Origin: Mogibacterium sp.
GTDB lineage: Bacteria > Bacillota > Clostridia > Peptostreptococcales > Anaerovoracaceae
Assembly (NCBI GenBank): GCA_017403955.1
Contig: JAFRDH010000010.1
Coordinates: 1-64,000, forward strand
Direction: 5' to 3'
Length of the DNA: 64,000 nt
This document shows positions 8,306 to 15,547 of the stretch, piece after piece (position 1 is the first letter of the stretch; each line of letters begins with the position of its first letter). Position numbers and translations under genes: made by a program. The notes under the pieces are model-generated. The model had not been told where the DNA came from, did not search any database, and was given only the letters and a program-made list of their open reading frames with translations.

Positions 8306-9217
8306 TTACTCCTCCTTCCATTCCTCAGGAGTTTTTGATAGATTGCTGTTTTTCGGATCATATAGGGGCTTATCGAAAGGTCTATAGCTCACAGTGCCTG
8401 CTAACGTTTCCTCTAAACGATTATCGCCAACTTCAACATATTCATGCATCAACTCGCAACCCCAGAATTTTCTATCGTGTAGCAATGCCGCAACACCTGT
8501 AGATGCCACTCCACAGAAAGGATCAAACACTAATCCACCCTCGTCGGTCATTGACAAGACAAGTCTCTCAATAAGCCCTACCGGGAATTGACATGGATGA
8601 ATCGTTTTCTCAACATGATTGCTTTTTACGTTAGGTACATCCCAAACATCCTCTGGGTTTTTCCCTAACGGATTTCCTGACAACTTACCTTTATTCGGGC
8701 CTTTAAAATGTCTTTTACCAGGATACTTCGATGGAATGCGTACCGGATCAAGGTTGAAAATATAATCATCACCTTTTGTGTACCACATTATCACTTCATA
8801 TCTTCCGCTAAATCTTCTTTTATTATGCAAGCCATGTCCGAAATGCCAAATTATGCGATTTCTCAGCTGCATGTTTAAACCTTTGAAGATCGGTGCTAAT
8901 TCAATATCTAACGGCACAATACTACCGTTATTAACGTAGTTGCCGACCTCCCAGCAAAGGCTTCCAGTATCCTTCAAACGTACATATATTTTCTCGATAA
9001 TACGTTTTTGCCATTCAATATACTCTTCCAGAGGAATTTTCTTCTCATATTCTTTTCCAAGATCATAAGGCGGCGATGTCACTACCAGATCAAAGATTGG
9101 TTCCTCAGGTAGGCTATCTAAAAATTTTTCAACGTCCATTTCAAAAATGGCATTATCCGTAATCCGCACATTGTTAATCTCAGAGGTCTCGTTAATAATC
9201 TTTATATTTTCACTCAT
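8306..9217 (-). CDS. Beta-class DNA methyltransferase (N4-cytosine or N6-adenine), 303 aa
   Basis: The catalytic motif IV TSPPYDLG at 47-54 comes before the AdoMet-binding motif FDPFCGVASTG at 231-241, so the motif order is that of the beta class. TSPPY is more typical of N4-cytosine than of N6-adenine enzymes. HPCQFPVGLIERLV, just before motif I, is also characteristic of the family. The region between (about 100-205) would hold the target-recognition part. It sits 16 bp after the XRE regulator gene and abuts the BglII-like gene, so it probably marks self DNA for the operon. Specificity cannot be read from the sequence. Confidence 0.88.
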   Translation of the reverse strand: MSENIKIINETSEINNVRITDNAIFEMDVEKFLDSLPEEPIFDLVVTSPPYDLGKEYEKKIPLEEYIEWQKRIIEKIYVRLKDTGSLCWEVGNYVNNGSIVPLDIELAPIFKGLNMQLRNRIIWHFGHGLHNKRRFSGRYEVIMWYTKGDDYIFNLDPVRIPSKYPGKRHFKGPNKGKLSGNPLGKNPEDVWDVPNVKSNHVEKTIHPCQFPVGLIERLVLSMTDEGGLVFDPFCGVASTGVAALLHDRKFWGCELMHEYVEVGDNRLEETLAGTVSYRPFDKPLYDPKNSNLSKTPEEWKEE

Positions 9218-9233
9218 ATCAATATCTCCCTAT

Positions 9234-9443
9234 CTACTGCTCATCATTTGTAAACTCGATAATGTCATCGATTTTACAGTCAAGGGCAGTACATATTTTT
9301 TCCAACGTTTCCGTTGTAACATTCTCCCCTCTGTTCAGTTTATTAATAGTGTATTGACTGACGTTTGCCTTCTGAGCCAATTCCTTCTTCTTCATGTCTT
9401 TATCAATCAATAGTTTCCATAGTTTTTTATAACTCGTTGCCAT
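9234..9443 (-). CDS. XRE-family HTH regulator (controller-like), 69 aa
   Basis: A single-domain lambda-repressor-like protein: MKKKELAQKANVSQYTINKL forms the HTH and TLEKICTALDCKIDDII the closing helices. The start has a ribosome binding site (GAGGTGA). As first gene of the operon and directly upstream of a methyltransferase/endonuclease pair, it fits the role of a C-protein-like autoregulator that delays toxic gene expression until DNA is protected. A direct repeat in the promoter region (9486-9508) is a candidate operator. Confidence 0.85.
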   Translation of the reverse strand: MATSYKKLWKLLIDKDMKKKELAQKANVSQYTINKLNRGENVTTETLEKICTALDCKIDDIIEFTNDEQ

Positions 9444-9485
9444 TTTTCACCTCATATTATTTGTGACAGGTAAATTGCGAGTAGA

Positions 9486-9508
9486 ATAACACATTTTCAG
9501 CATAACAC
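9486..9508 (-). promoter_or_regulatory. Direct repeat, candidate operator of the defence operon
   Basis: ATAACAC occurs at 9486-9492 and again at 9502-9508 (plus-strand reading), 16 bp from start to start, about one and a half helical turns, 43 to 65 bp upstream of the regulator start. A -10-like TATTCT overlaps the proximal copy on the minus strand. No convincing -35 is seen, as expected for a promoter needing an activator. Binding is inferred. Confidence 0.4.
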
Positions 9509-9559
9509 ACTTTTTTTAATTAATCGATACTAAATTGAGCGATAACTAAATTTTTATTC

Positions 9560-9597
9560 CAAAAAATAAAATAGACTTCTGGTTTGTTCCCAGAAGC
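9560..9597 (-). terminator. Intrinsic terminator after the SymE-like pair
   Basis: On the minus strand CTTCTGG and CCAGAAG (9590-9596 and 9576-9582) form a 7-bp stem with a 7-nt loop, followed by TCTATTTTATTTTTT. It lies 34 bp after the stop of the 68-aa gene and separates that transcript from the defence operon. Confidence 0.75.
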
Positions 9598-9630
9598 CTA
9601 CTTAATCCTACCTAAGAAAACGAAGAATAG

Positions 9631-9837
9631 TTAACTTAAGCAATCTATTTCATCCATTACATCCCCAAAGAAATGCTCCATCCCCAAAGCCATCACCTTA
9701 TAGATGTCTCCTTTATTACCGCCGAGCCCATATACAAGAGCATCGACGTCGGCCTTTTCCAGACCGGGCACTCCGTTCTTCTTCTCATACTTTGTAATAA
9801 CCTGCTGCAATACTTCTGCATGATTAATTTTAGTCAT
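9631..9837 (-). CDS. Small protein cotranscribed with a SymE-like gene, 68 aa
   Basis: The start codon overlaps the stop of the SymE-like gene by 4 bp (ATGA), indicating translational coupling. The sequence is soluble and helical with a Gly-rich turn (YGLGGNKGD), and I do not recognise it. Its pairing with a SymE/AbrB-like protein suggests a toxin-antitoxin-like or regulator-partner role, which is inference from position only. Confidence 0.5.
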   Translation of the reverse strand: MTKINHAEVLQQVITKYEKKNGVPGLEKADVDALVYGLGGNKGDIYKVMALGMEHFFGDVMDEIDCLS

Positions 9838-10031
9838 CGTGCTACCTCCTGAATTGTATCTATCCGAGAAATAATTAATTTACCTTGCTCGCAGTGAACC
9901 TCGATATTATCACCACAATCAAACCCCAGCCTTTCAAGCCACTGGCCTTTCAGCATGATCGTCGGCGGATCTTTATACCACTTGCCCACTGCGCCATAAA
10001 CCTTGAGTTTCCTTATCTTCTTGTCTTTCAT
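9834..10031 (-). CDS. SymE-like / AbrB-fold small protein, 65 aa
   Basis: The core PTIMLKGQWLERLGFDCGD followed by IEVHCEQGKLII matches the SymE pattern (a swapped-hairpin AbrB-like fold): an xxLKGxWLExxGF segment, then a short beta hairpin. SymE of E. coli is an SOS-induced RNA-damaging or nucleoid-condensing toxin, and related proteins are spread on mobile elements. The start is supported by GGAAAGGGG upstream. It is the first gene of a two-gene transcript near the island end. Confidence 0.72.
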   Translation of the reverse strand: MKDKKIRKLKVYGAVGKWYKDPPTIMLKGQWLERLGFDCGDNIEVHCEQGKLIISRIDTIQEVAR

Positions 10032-10141
10032 TTTGACCCCTTTCCTATTTGAGTAGTTTTGCTATACGGTTATCCAAATGTGAAAAAATCACATTGTTTT
10101 CATAGTTACGCTAAATCTTTTATACATAACAAGTTACATAT

Positions 10142-10299
10142 TCACCCCACCCCGTTGCACAGTTTCACGACCACTCTCAGACACACCAGGCCAATGAAGG
10201 GTGCTCCGAAACCCACGATGCCGAGAAAGCCCGTGTTTCTGCGGTTTATTTGGCCTATGCGATTAGCTTCTGTCTGAAAAATGGCGATTCGCCTGTGAA
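10142..10299 (-). other. Island end region next to the comM junction
   Basis: No complete gene is seen between 10032 and 10254. On the minus strand a frame different from that of comM stays open across the junction down to a stop at 10142, with a hydrophobic C-terminal-looking stretch (NTGFLGIVGFGAPFIGLVCL). It has no start codon of its own inside the island and no ribosome binding site. It could be the fossil end of an island gene, or chance. An attachment site is expected here, but no repeat partner is visible in the window. Confidence 0.3.
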
Positions 10300-11238
10300 T
10301 AGGACACCGTTGTGGGCAAGCGATATTTCTCCGGGTACAGGATAATTACCGCCTCCTATGAGTCCTGCTCTTCCTATTGTGTGGTCAGGATGTCTGAATG
10401 GTCTGAGCAGTGACAGCTTGCCTCCCTGCCCGCCTTTTCCGGCAGCAGAATAAATGATCGATGTATCAAGCAGTTCTCTGCCGTTCATTGGAGGCATTAT
10501 CGTCGGTATCCTGCTCGAAAGCATAGTCTTCCCACATCCCGGGCTCCCGATCATCAATAATCCATGTCTCCCTGTTGCAGCGATCGTAATGGCCCTTTTT
10601 GCTGCTTCCTGACCGCATATACTTGCATAGTTACCATTCTCATTGTCTATCAGGTCATCCATCCTCACTGAAGCGATTTCTTCCGCCTTTGCCCGTAATA
10701 CTGCCGAGGGATATGGACGTTTTTCTATTTCACCGGTCATAAACAGAACACATTCCTCAAGGTTCCTGACAGGATAGATATCTATACCGCCTACCAAAGC
10801 CGCCTCCGCGGCATTCTCAGACGGCAAAATAACTCTGCCGATGCCTGATTCTTTCATTCTGAGAAGGATCGGTAATATACCGCTGACGGGAAGAACTCTT
10901 CCGTCAAGAGCGAGTTCTCCTATTATTCCGTAGGCCTCGGAAGAATCCGGATCTATATAAAGATTGGATGTCAGTATCCCGACCGCTATTGGAAGATCGA
11001 GGCAGCTCCCGTTTTTCCTGAGACTTGCAGGCGTAAGGTTGACGGTGATCCTCCCTCTGGGGTATTCAAAGCCGGAATTCAGGATCGCGCTCTTGATCCT
11101 TTCTCTCGACTCCATGATCATCGTAGACGCCAGTCCGACTATGAATATCCCGGGCAGACCTCTTGCAACATCGGTTTCTACAAAAACGTCTCTCCCTTCT
11201 ATCCCATGACATACTGCCGATCTGATCCTGCTGTACAT
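10255..11238 (-). pseudogene. comM: comM/yifB, Mg-chelatase-like AAA ATPase, truncated by the island
   Basis: The start at 11238 is set by a perfect AAGGAGGTG; an upstream in-frame start at 11262 would overlap yraN. The first ~310 residues match the ComM/YifB family: an N-terminal Lon-substrate-like domain (FVETDVARGLPGIFIVGLA), GxPGCGKT Walker A (IGSPGCGKTMLSS) near residue 232, and HNGVLF at the Walker B strand. The family then has LDELPEF; here it reads TGESPFF and stops within 14 residues, so Walker B and the last third (about 180 residues) are lost. ComM is a hexameric helicase acting in branch migration during natural transformation. This copy should be inactive unless the island excises. 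Confidence 0.85.
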
Positions 11239-11248
11239 AAACACCTCC

Positions 11249-11581
11249 TTACATGCAGTCAAGTATTAACTCAGTCATCACTTCGAATACATCGAATGAA
11301 ATGTAGCGCCACACGGCTCTCCTTCTGGTAATATAGCTCTCTGCAGTACGCCGTATCCTTGTTATTTTGGCTTCTGTGACAGCTTCAGCGGGATATCCGT
11401 AATCTATGCTGGTTCTGGTCTTGACTTCGATAAAATGCAGTACACCGTCCTTCAGGGCGATGATGTCTATTTCCCCATACCTTGTGGAGTAATTCCTCTC
11501 AAGTATCTGAAATCCCGATTCAGTAAGCACTTTCGCAGCAAATTCTTCCCCGCTGTCTCCGATCGTCTTCTTGTATCTCAT
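11249..11581 (-). CDS. yraN: YraN family (UPF0102) endonuclease-like protein, 110 aa
   Basis: The protein shows the UPF0102 pattern: GEEFAAKVL, ILERNYSTRYGEIDIIA with the acidic residues, and FIEVKTRTS, which form a PD-(D/E)xK-type core. ATG 11581 is preceded by AGAGGTG; a TTG one codon upstream is also possible. The gene runs straight into comM with a 10-bp gap, the usual rnhB-yraN-comM-dprA neighbourhood. The biochemical role of the family is poorly defined. Confidence 0.85.
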   Translation of the reverse strand: MRYKKTIGDSGEEFAAKVLTESGFQILERNYSTRYGEIDIIALKDGVLHFIEVKTRTSIDYGYPAEAVTEAKITRIRRTAESYITRRRAVWRYISFDVFEVMTELILDCM

Positions 11582-11702
11582 CAATTACACCTCTTTTCCG
11601 TTCATTTTTTCATGGTTCTGAAATGATACTCCGGAACTGAAAAACTGTCGAACGAAAGCCTCACGATATCCTGCAAAAACATCACGCTCATCAAAAAGAA
11701 CA

Positions 11703-11736
11703 TAAAAAAACAAGAGACACGCAGATGTCTCCTGTT
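11703..11736 (-). terminator. Intrinsic terminator after the HAD phosphatase gene
   Basis: Minus-strand ACAGGAGACA and TGTCTCTTGT form a 10-bp stem (one mismatch) with a 6-nt loop, followed by TTTTTTTATG. It lies 36 bp after the stop at 11772. Confidence 0.8.
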
Positions 11737-11771
11737 GGAAAGGCCGATTAATCGGTCGTTAATAGATGTGT

Positions 11772-12599
11772 TCACTTATTGAGGACGAATTTCTCGATTG
11801 CCATAGCGACTCCGTCCTCATCGTTAGTTCCCGTAATATGATCCGCATGTGACTTGGTTCCACCCCAGGCGTTGCCTACAGCGACACCTAATCCGGCGAA
11901 CTCGATCATTTCTATATCATTTGGTGCATCTCCGCAGCACATAAGTTCTTCTCTCTTTACATCGAGCATACTCATAAGCGCCTTGAGTGCGGTCTTCTTG
12001 CTGGTATTCGGGCCTCCGACTTCGAGATTATTCGCAAAAGAAGAGGTTATAGTTGCCTCCGGTATCATCTCGACCTGAGGTCTTGCTTTCTCCAGATCAG
12101 GGATGCTCCTGAAGCAGAAATTGACATTCTCGATCTTGTGCTTGTTCTCGATCAAAGAACCGATGATATCCGGAACCGGAGTCCTGCTCCACAGGACATA
12201 TTCGGCATTACGGTAGGAACAACCGTATTTCTTGATGTGATCATAGTATTCCGCATCGATATACGCTCTGCCGTCTACGAATATCTCTATCTTGGTATCC
12301 AGCGATCGGGCAAGTTCAGCTACTTTATATACTGCTTTTTCGGAAAGGAAATCGTTGTAGATCGCCTCGCCGGTCTTCATTATGTTGATATGTGCTCCGT
12401 TCGAAGTAATGGCATATTCGATAGCATCTATACTCTTGGCCTGCACCGGAAGTGACAAATAAGATCTGCCGGTGGAAACAACTATATGTACTCCCTGCCT
12501 GCCTGCTTCTTCAAGTGTCGCTCTAGTTCTGTCTGAGATTTTTCCGTCACTGTTAAGAGTCGTGCCGTCAAGATCCAGTGCTACCATTTTGATTGCCAT
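11772..12599 (-). CDS. Cof-type HAD-IIB family phosphatase, 275 aa
   Basis: HAD motif I is VALDLDGTTLN at about 6-16, motif II lies in VVSTGRSY, and the late motifs lie in CCGDAPNDIEMIEFAG, where Asp-Asp binds Mg2+. Length and the large C2B cap between motifs II and III are standard for the Cof/YidA subfamily, which dephosphorylates sugar phosphates and flavin-type substrates. The exact substrate cannot be told. The gene stands alone between two terminators. A TATAAT-like element about 85 bp upstream is a possible promoter without a good -35. Confidence 0.85.
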   Translation of the reverse strand: MAIKMVALDLDGTTLNSDGKISDRTRATLEEAGRQGVHIVVSTGRSYLSLPVQAKSIDAIEYAITSNGAHINIMKTGEAIYNDFLSEKAVYKVAELARSLDTKIEIFVDGRAYIDAEYYDHIKKYGCSYRNAEYVLWSRTPVPDIIGSLIENKHKIENVNFCFRSIPDLEKARPQVEMIPEATITSSFANNLEVGGPNTSKKTALKALMSMLDVKREELMCCGDAPNDIEMIEFAGLGVAVGNAWGGTKSHADHITGTNDEDGVAMAIEKFVLNK

Positions 12600-12735
12600 C
12601 TGTAACTGACCTCTTTCATTCCGGGCCGGATCACGTTAAATTCCCCGGACCTTATTTTTGCATTCATTCGGATTTTTATTATATAACAGCCATTGTCGTT
12701 TTGCCAGCATCGGGGCAAAGACATGTTACGAAGGC

Positions 12736-12764
12736 ATAAAAAAGCACGCGACCGGATCGCGTGC
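12736..12764 (-). terminator. Strong intrinsic terminator after the K+ channel gene
   Basis: Minus-strand GCACGCG and CGCGTGC arms with a 7-nt loop (12744-12764), followed by TTTTTTAT. It lies 10 bp after the stop at 12775 and closes the leftward transcript that includes nhaC and the cell-wall-like genes. Confidence 0.85.
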
Positions 12765-12774
12765 AGTGAGATGA

Positions 12775-13992
12775 TCAGAAGCTGATTTCATCAACGTATT
12801 TACTGATGTTTTCTTTTGTGTAGAGAAGGATCTTGTCCCCTTCCCTGAGAACCACATTCCCGTTAGGGACGATCATTTTATTATCTCGCTCGATCAGAAC
12901 TAAGTATGACTGCCTGGAGATATCAAGTTCAGAAATCTTCATACCATTCCATTTGTGATTTTTCTTGAGCTCGATCTCTTTCAGATCACTCAGGTACTCA
13001 TCCTGTACAGCTTCAGCACAGATAATGAGGCGATCGTTCGCGAGGATTTCAACATCTCCTCTCGGAATTACAGTGTCATTTTCTCTGATGATCGTAGCAA
13101 TGAGAGCTCCGTGCGGGATCCCGAGATTTTTTATCTTCTTGCCAACCCACCTGTCATTTTCTTTCACAAGTACCTCAATAAAGTGTACCGAACGTTCTTT
13201 CTCGATATCTGTCAGCTTCTTTACTTTCTGGTACTCTTCAACGAATCCCGCGGAAATAATACCTGTAGGAATGGCAACAAGACCGACACCGAGGAAAGCA
13301 ATTATTATGCCTATTACCTGACCGGCAAAAGTTACCGGATAGATATCACCATATCCGACGGTCAGCAGTGTTGAAGTAGCCCACCAAACACCTGAAAAAG
13401 CATTCGCGAATACATCAGGCTGCGCCTCATGCTCGACACTGTACATACAGAGGCTGGATGCCAGTATCAGGAGCACGATAATAAATACGGATGCCATTAT
13501 CTGAGTTTTTTTGGCGGACAATACGCTTCCGATTATGCTGAGAGAGTCATAATAGGCATTGATCCTGAAGAGTCTGAATATTCTGATGACTCTGAACATC
13601 CTGAACACAACTGCACCTGCCGGAAAGAATATCGGCAGATAATAAGGCAGGAACGACAGCAGGTCAATTATGCCATATCCGGAAAAAATATATTTTGCCG
13701 CGGCCTTAGCCCTTGAACATCCCGGGAAAAGCCTGTCCGAGGTAATGAGTCTCAGAGCATAGTCTATCGCAAAGAACAGTACTGTTAATGCCTCCAGCCA
13801 CGACAGTAACGTGTGATGAGCAGCATAAAAAGGCTCAAATGTCATCGCTACGCTGACTATTATGTTAATAATCAGCAATAGCGTACTGACAATATCGTAG
13901 CCCTGGTTCAGTCTGTCGTTGACAACTCCGACAGAGACCATATCAAACAGGCGGTCTTTGAAATGTGTGTAGTGGCGTAATTGCTTTTCCAT
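12775..13992 (-). CDS. Six-TM voltage-gated-type K+ channel with RCK-C domains, 405 aa
   Basis: Six membrane segments: S1 at about 34-52, S2 62-82, S3 107-124, an S4-like arginine segment at 131-143 (RMFRVIRIFRLFR), S5 165-185 and S6 222-246. The selectivity filter TVGYGD is at 211-216. The cytoplasmic C-terminus carries two TrkA-C-like modules (about 265-340 and 345-405). Such channels pass K+ and are gated by a ligand or voltage. It follows nhaC with a 23-bp gap and shares its terminator, so it may balance charge for the Na+/H+ antiporter. The ribosome binding site is weak. Confidence 0.88.
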   Translation of the reverse strand: MEKQLRHYTHFKDRLFDMVSVGVVNDRLNQGYDIVSTLLLIINIIVSVAMTFEPFYAAHHTLLSWLEALTVLFFAIDYALRLITSDRLFPGCSRAKAAAKYIFSGYGIIDLLSFLPYYLPIFFPAGAVVFRMFRVIRIFRLFRINAYYDSLSIIGSVLSAKKTQIMASVFIIVLLILASSLCMYSVEHEAQPDVFANAFSGVWWATSTLLTVGYGDIYPVTFAGQVIGIIIAFLGVGLVAIPTGIISAGFVEEYQKVKKLTDIEKERSVHFIEVLVKENDRWVGKKIKNLGIPHGALIATIIRENDTVIPRGDVEILANDRLIICAEAVQDEYLSDLKEIELKKNHKWNGMKISELDISRQSYLVLIERDNKMIVPNGNVVLREGDKILLYTKENISKYVDEISF

Positions 13993-14015
13993 CTGATGCT
14001 CTTTAAGTTAAAGTA

Positions 14016-15521
14016 TTAGTTCATAACGATTCCTGCAATGAGGAAGCATATTGCCGAGCATATAGCTCCCATAAGTCCATAAGGCAGCTGCGTCGTTGCA
14101 TGATCGAAGTTATTGCATCCGCACGCTGAAGATGTGATTACAGTAGCATCTGAGTAGAAGCAGATGTGTGATCCGAATACGCCGGCACTGAGAACAGCTG
14201 CAACAGCTACGGTCACATCAGCACCGGTTGAAACTGCCAGTGGAATAACAATAGGAAGAGCTATGATGTACATTCCCCAGTTGGTACCTGTAATAAACTC
14301 CGTTATCGACAAAGCGATGAATACTGCAAGCGGCAGGAATTTTGGTGAAACCAAAGCCGTTGCTGTCTCGATTACATACAGTGTGAAGTGGATCTGTTTG
14401 CTTACATTGGCAAAGAGGAACGCAAGAACCATCAGGATCAGTGGAAGGATCATGTTCTTGAGACCTTCCAGTGCAATATCGATGAACTCTTCTGCGTCAA
14501 TGATCCCCTGAGCAAGATACAGAACAAACATGACAGCGAGTGTGATAATTACGCCTGCCTGCATATCGATCTTGACTGTCGCAGCGATAAGGACCGCGAT
14601 CGGAATGACCATGTTCCAGATACTTGGATGCTCCGGTATCTCCATCTGTGTTCCCGCGTGGATATCGATTTTCTCACTTCCCGGAGGAGCGAGCGGACCA
14701 CCTTCTTCAACACGCTTGAATGCCTTTTTCATAGGTCCGACGATCGGAATGATGCCAAGCACTACAAGCGGAACGATAAGTGCTGCGAACCATCCGTAGA
14801 AATTGAACGGAATCGTCTTTATGAAGTATTTGAGTCCCTCACCTGCAGGAGCCCACTCATTTGCTTCGAGGATCCTGCTGCAGAATACAGACCATGTCGA
14901 AATAGGAATAATAACACACAGAGGTGCAGCTGTAGAGTCAACGACATATGCAAGGAACTCTCTTGGCACTTTGTGTCTGTCTGTTATTGGTGTCATGCAA
15001 GCACCGACTGTAAGGGAGTTAAGATAGTCATCAATGAAGATGAGGATACCCAGTATCCATGTCCATATAAGCGAAGAATTCCGCGTTTTAGCCCTTTTTG
15101 ATACCCATTCACCAAAAGCATAAGCACCGCCTGAACGCTCGATGAGAGAGATAATACTGCCCATGAGACCGCATACTATGATCAGCCATGCGATATCCTC
15201 ATCCATCATTGTCGCAAGCAGTGAGTCACTGAAATTCGAGAAAGTATTGCTTATCCATGTTCCTTCTCCGACAGTGACCGGACGTGAAACCATGATGACT
15301 CCCATCAGAGAAGCAAGAACCAGCGACTCGATGATTCTCTGTGTCATGAAAATATAGACAATAAGAAAGATCGCAGGTACGGTTGAGAAAAATCCAAAAT
15401 TCTCTACTTCCGGCGGAAGGAAATAAGTACCGATGAATGTTGCAGCCAGTATACATATTATTGCAATAAGAGTACGCTTACTGCTGTATGTATTCCTGGT
15501 GTCCTTGAATGGATTAAACAT
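14016..15521 (-). CDS. NhaC-family Na+/H+ (or organic acid) antiporter, 501 aa
   Basis: A polytopic membrane protein with about 11-12 hydrophobic segments and the family signatures LIFIDDYLNSLTVGACM and FITGTNWGMYIIALPI. Members exchange Na+ for H+, or malate for lactate coupled to ions, and the substrate cannot be told from sequence. Its start has a strong AAGGGGG ribosome binding site. It sits between the D-aspartate-ligase-like gene (26 bp) and the K+ channel (23 bp), and so shares a transcript with the MurT/GatD-like genes, an unusual association. Confidence 0.85.
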   Translation of the reverse strand: MFNPFKDTRNTYSSKRTLIAIICILAATFIGTYFLPPEVENFGFFSTVPAIFLIVYIFMTQRIIESLVLASLMGVIMVSRPVTVGEGTWISNTFSNFSDSLLATMMDEDIAWLIIVCGLMGSIISLIERSGGAYAFGEWVSKRAKTRNSSLIWTWILGILIFIDDYLNSLTVGACMTPITDRHKVPREFLAYVVDSTAAPLCVIIPISTWSVFCSRILEANEWAPAGEGLKYFIKTIPFNFYGWFAALIVPLVVLGIIPIVGPMKKAFKRVEEGGPLAPPGSEKIDIHAGTQMEIPEHPSIWNMVIPIAVLIAATVKIDMQAGVIITLAVMFVLYLAQGIIDAEEFIDIALEGLKNMILPLILMVLAFLFANVSKQIHFTLYVIETATALVSPKFLPLAVFIALSITEFITGTNWGMYIIALPIVIPLAVSTGADVTVAVAAVLSAGVFGSHICFYSDATVITSSACGCNNFDHATTQLPYGLMGAICSAICFLIAGIVMN

Positions 15522-15547
15522 TAAATAACCCCCTTTTCATATAATAA

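Larger units (their letters stand above)
1..10299. mobile_element. One end of a genomic island inserted in comM
   Basis: The comM reading frame follows its family up to a His-Asn-Gly-Val-Leu-Phe segment whose last codon ends at 10297, then changes into an unrelated tail that stops at 10255. Everything to the left (defence operon, SymE-like pair, small ORFs, start of an HTH regulator at 72) is accessory in character and looks more A/T-rich than the housekeeping genes to the right. comM is a known insertion site for islands in other bacteria, for example AbaR islands in Acinetobacter. No integrase or second junction lies in the window, so element type and left end are unknown. Position 10299 is inferred from loss of protein similarity and not from a mapped att core. 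Confidence 0.65.

Noticed and set aside
513-9443. Calling the operon DISARM, BREX or a Dnd/Ssp system
   Set aside because: DISARM needs DrmA, DrmB (DUF1998) and DrmC (PLD); BREX needs PglZ and BrxC; Dnd/Ssp needs sulfur-transfer genes. None is present. Only methyltransferase and SNF2 themes are shared.
10059-10277. A 72-codon plus-strand frame across the island end
   Set aside because: No ribosome binding site, and its codons run antisense to the comM junction; composition is not protein-like.
14388-15101. A 237-codon plus-strand frame opposite nhaC
   Set aside because: Antisense of a membrane protein gene, Cys/Arg/Asp-rich and with no signals for translation.
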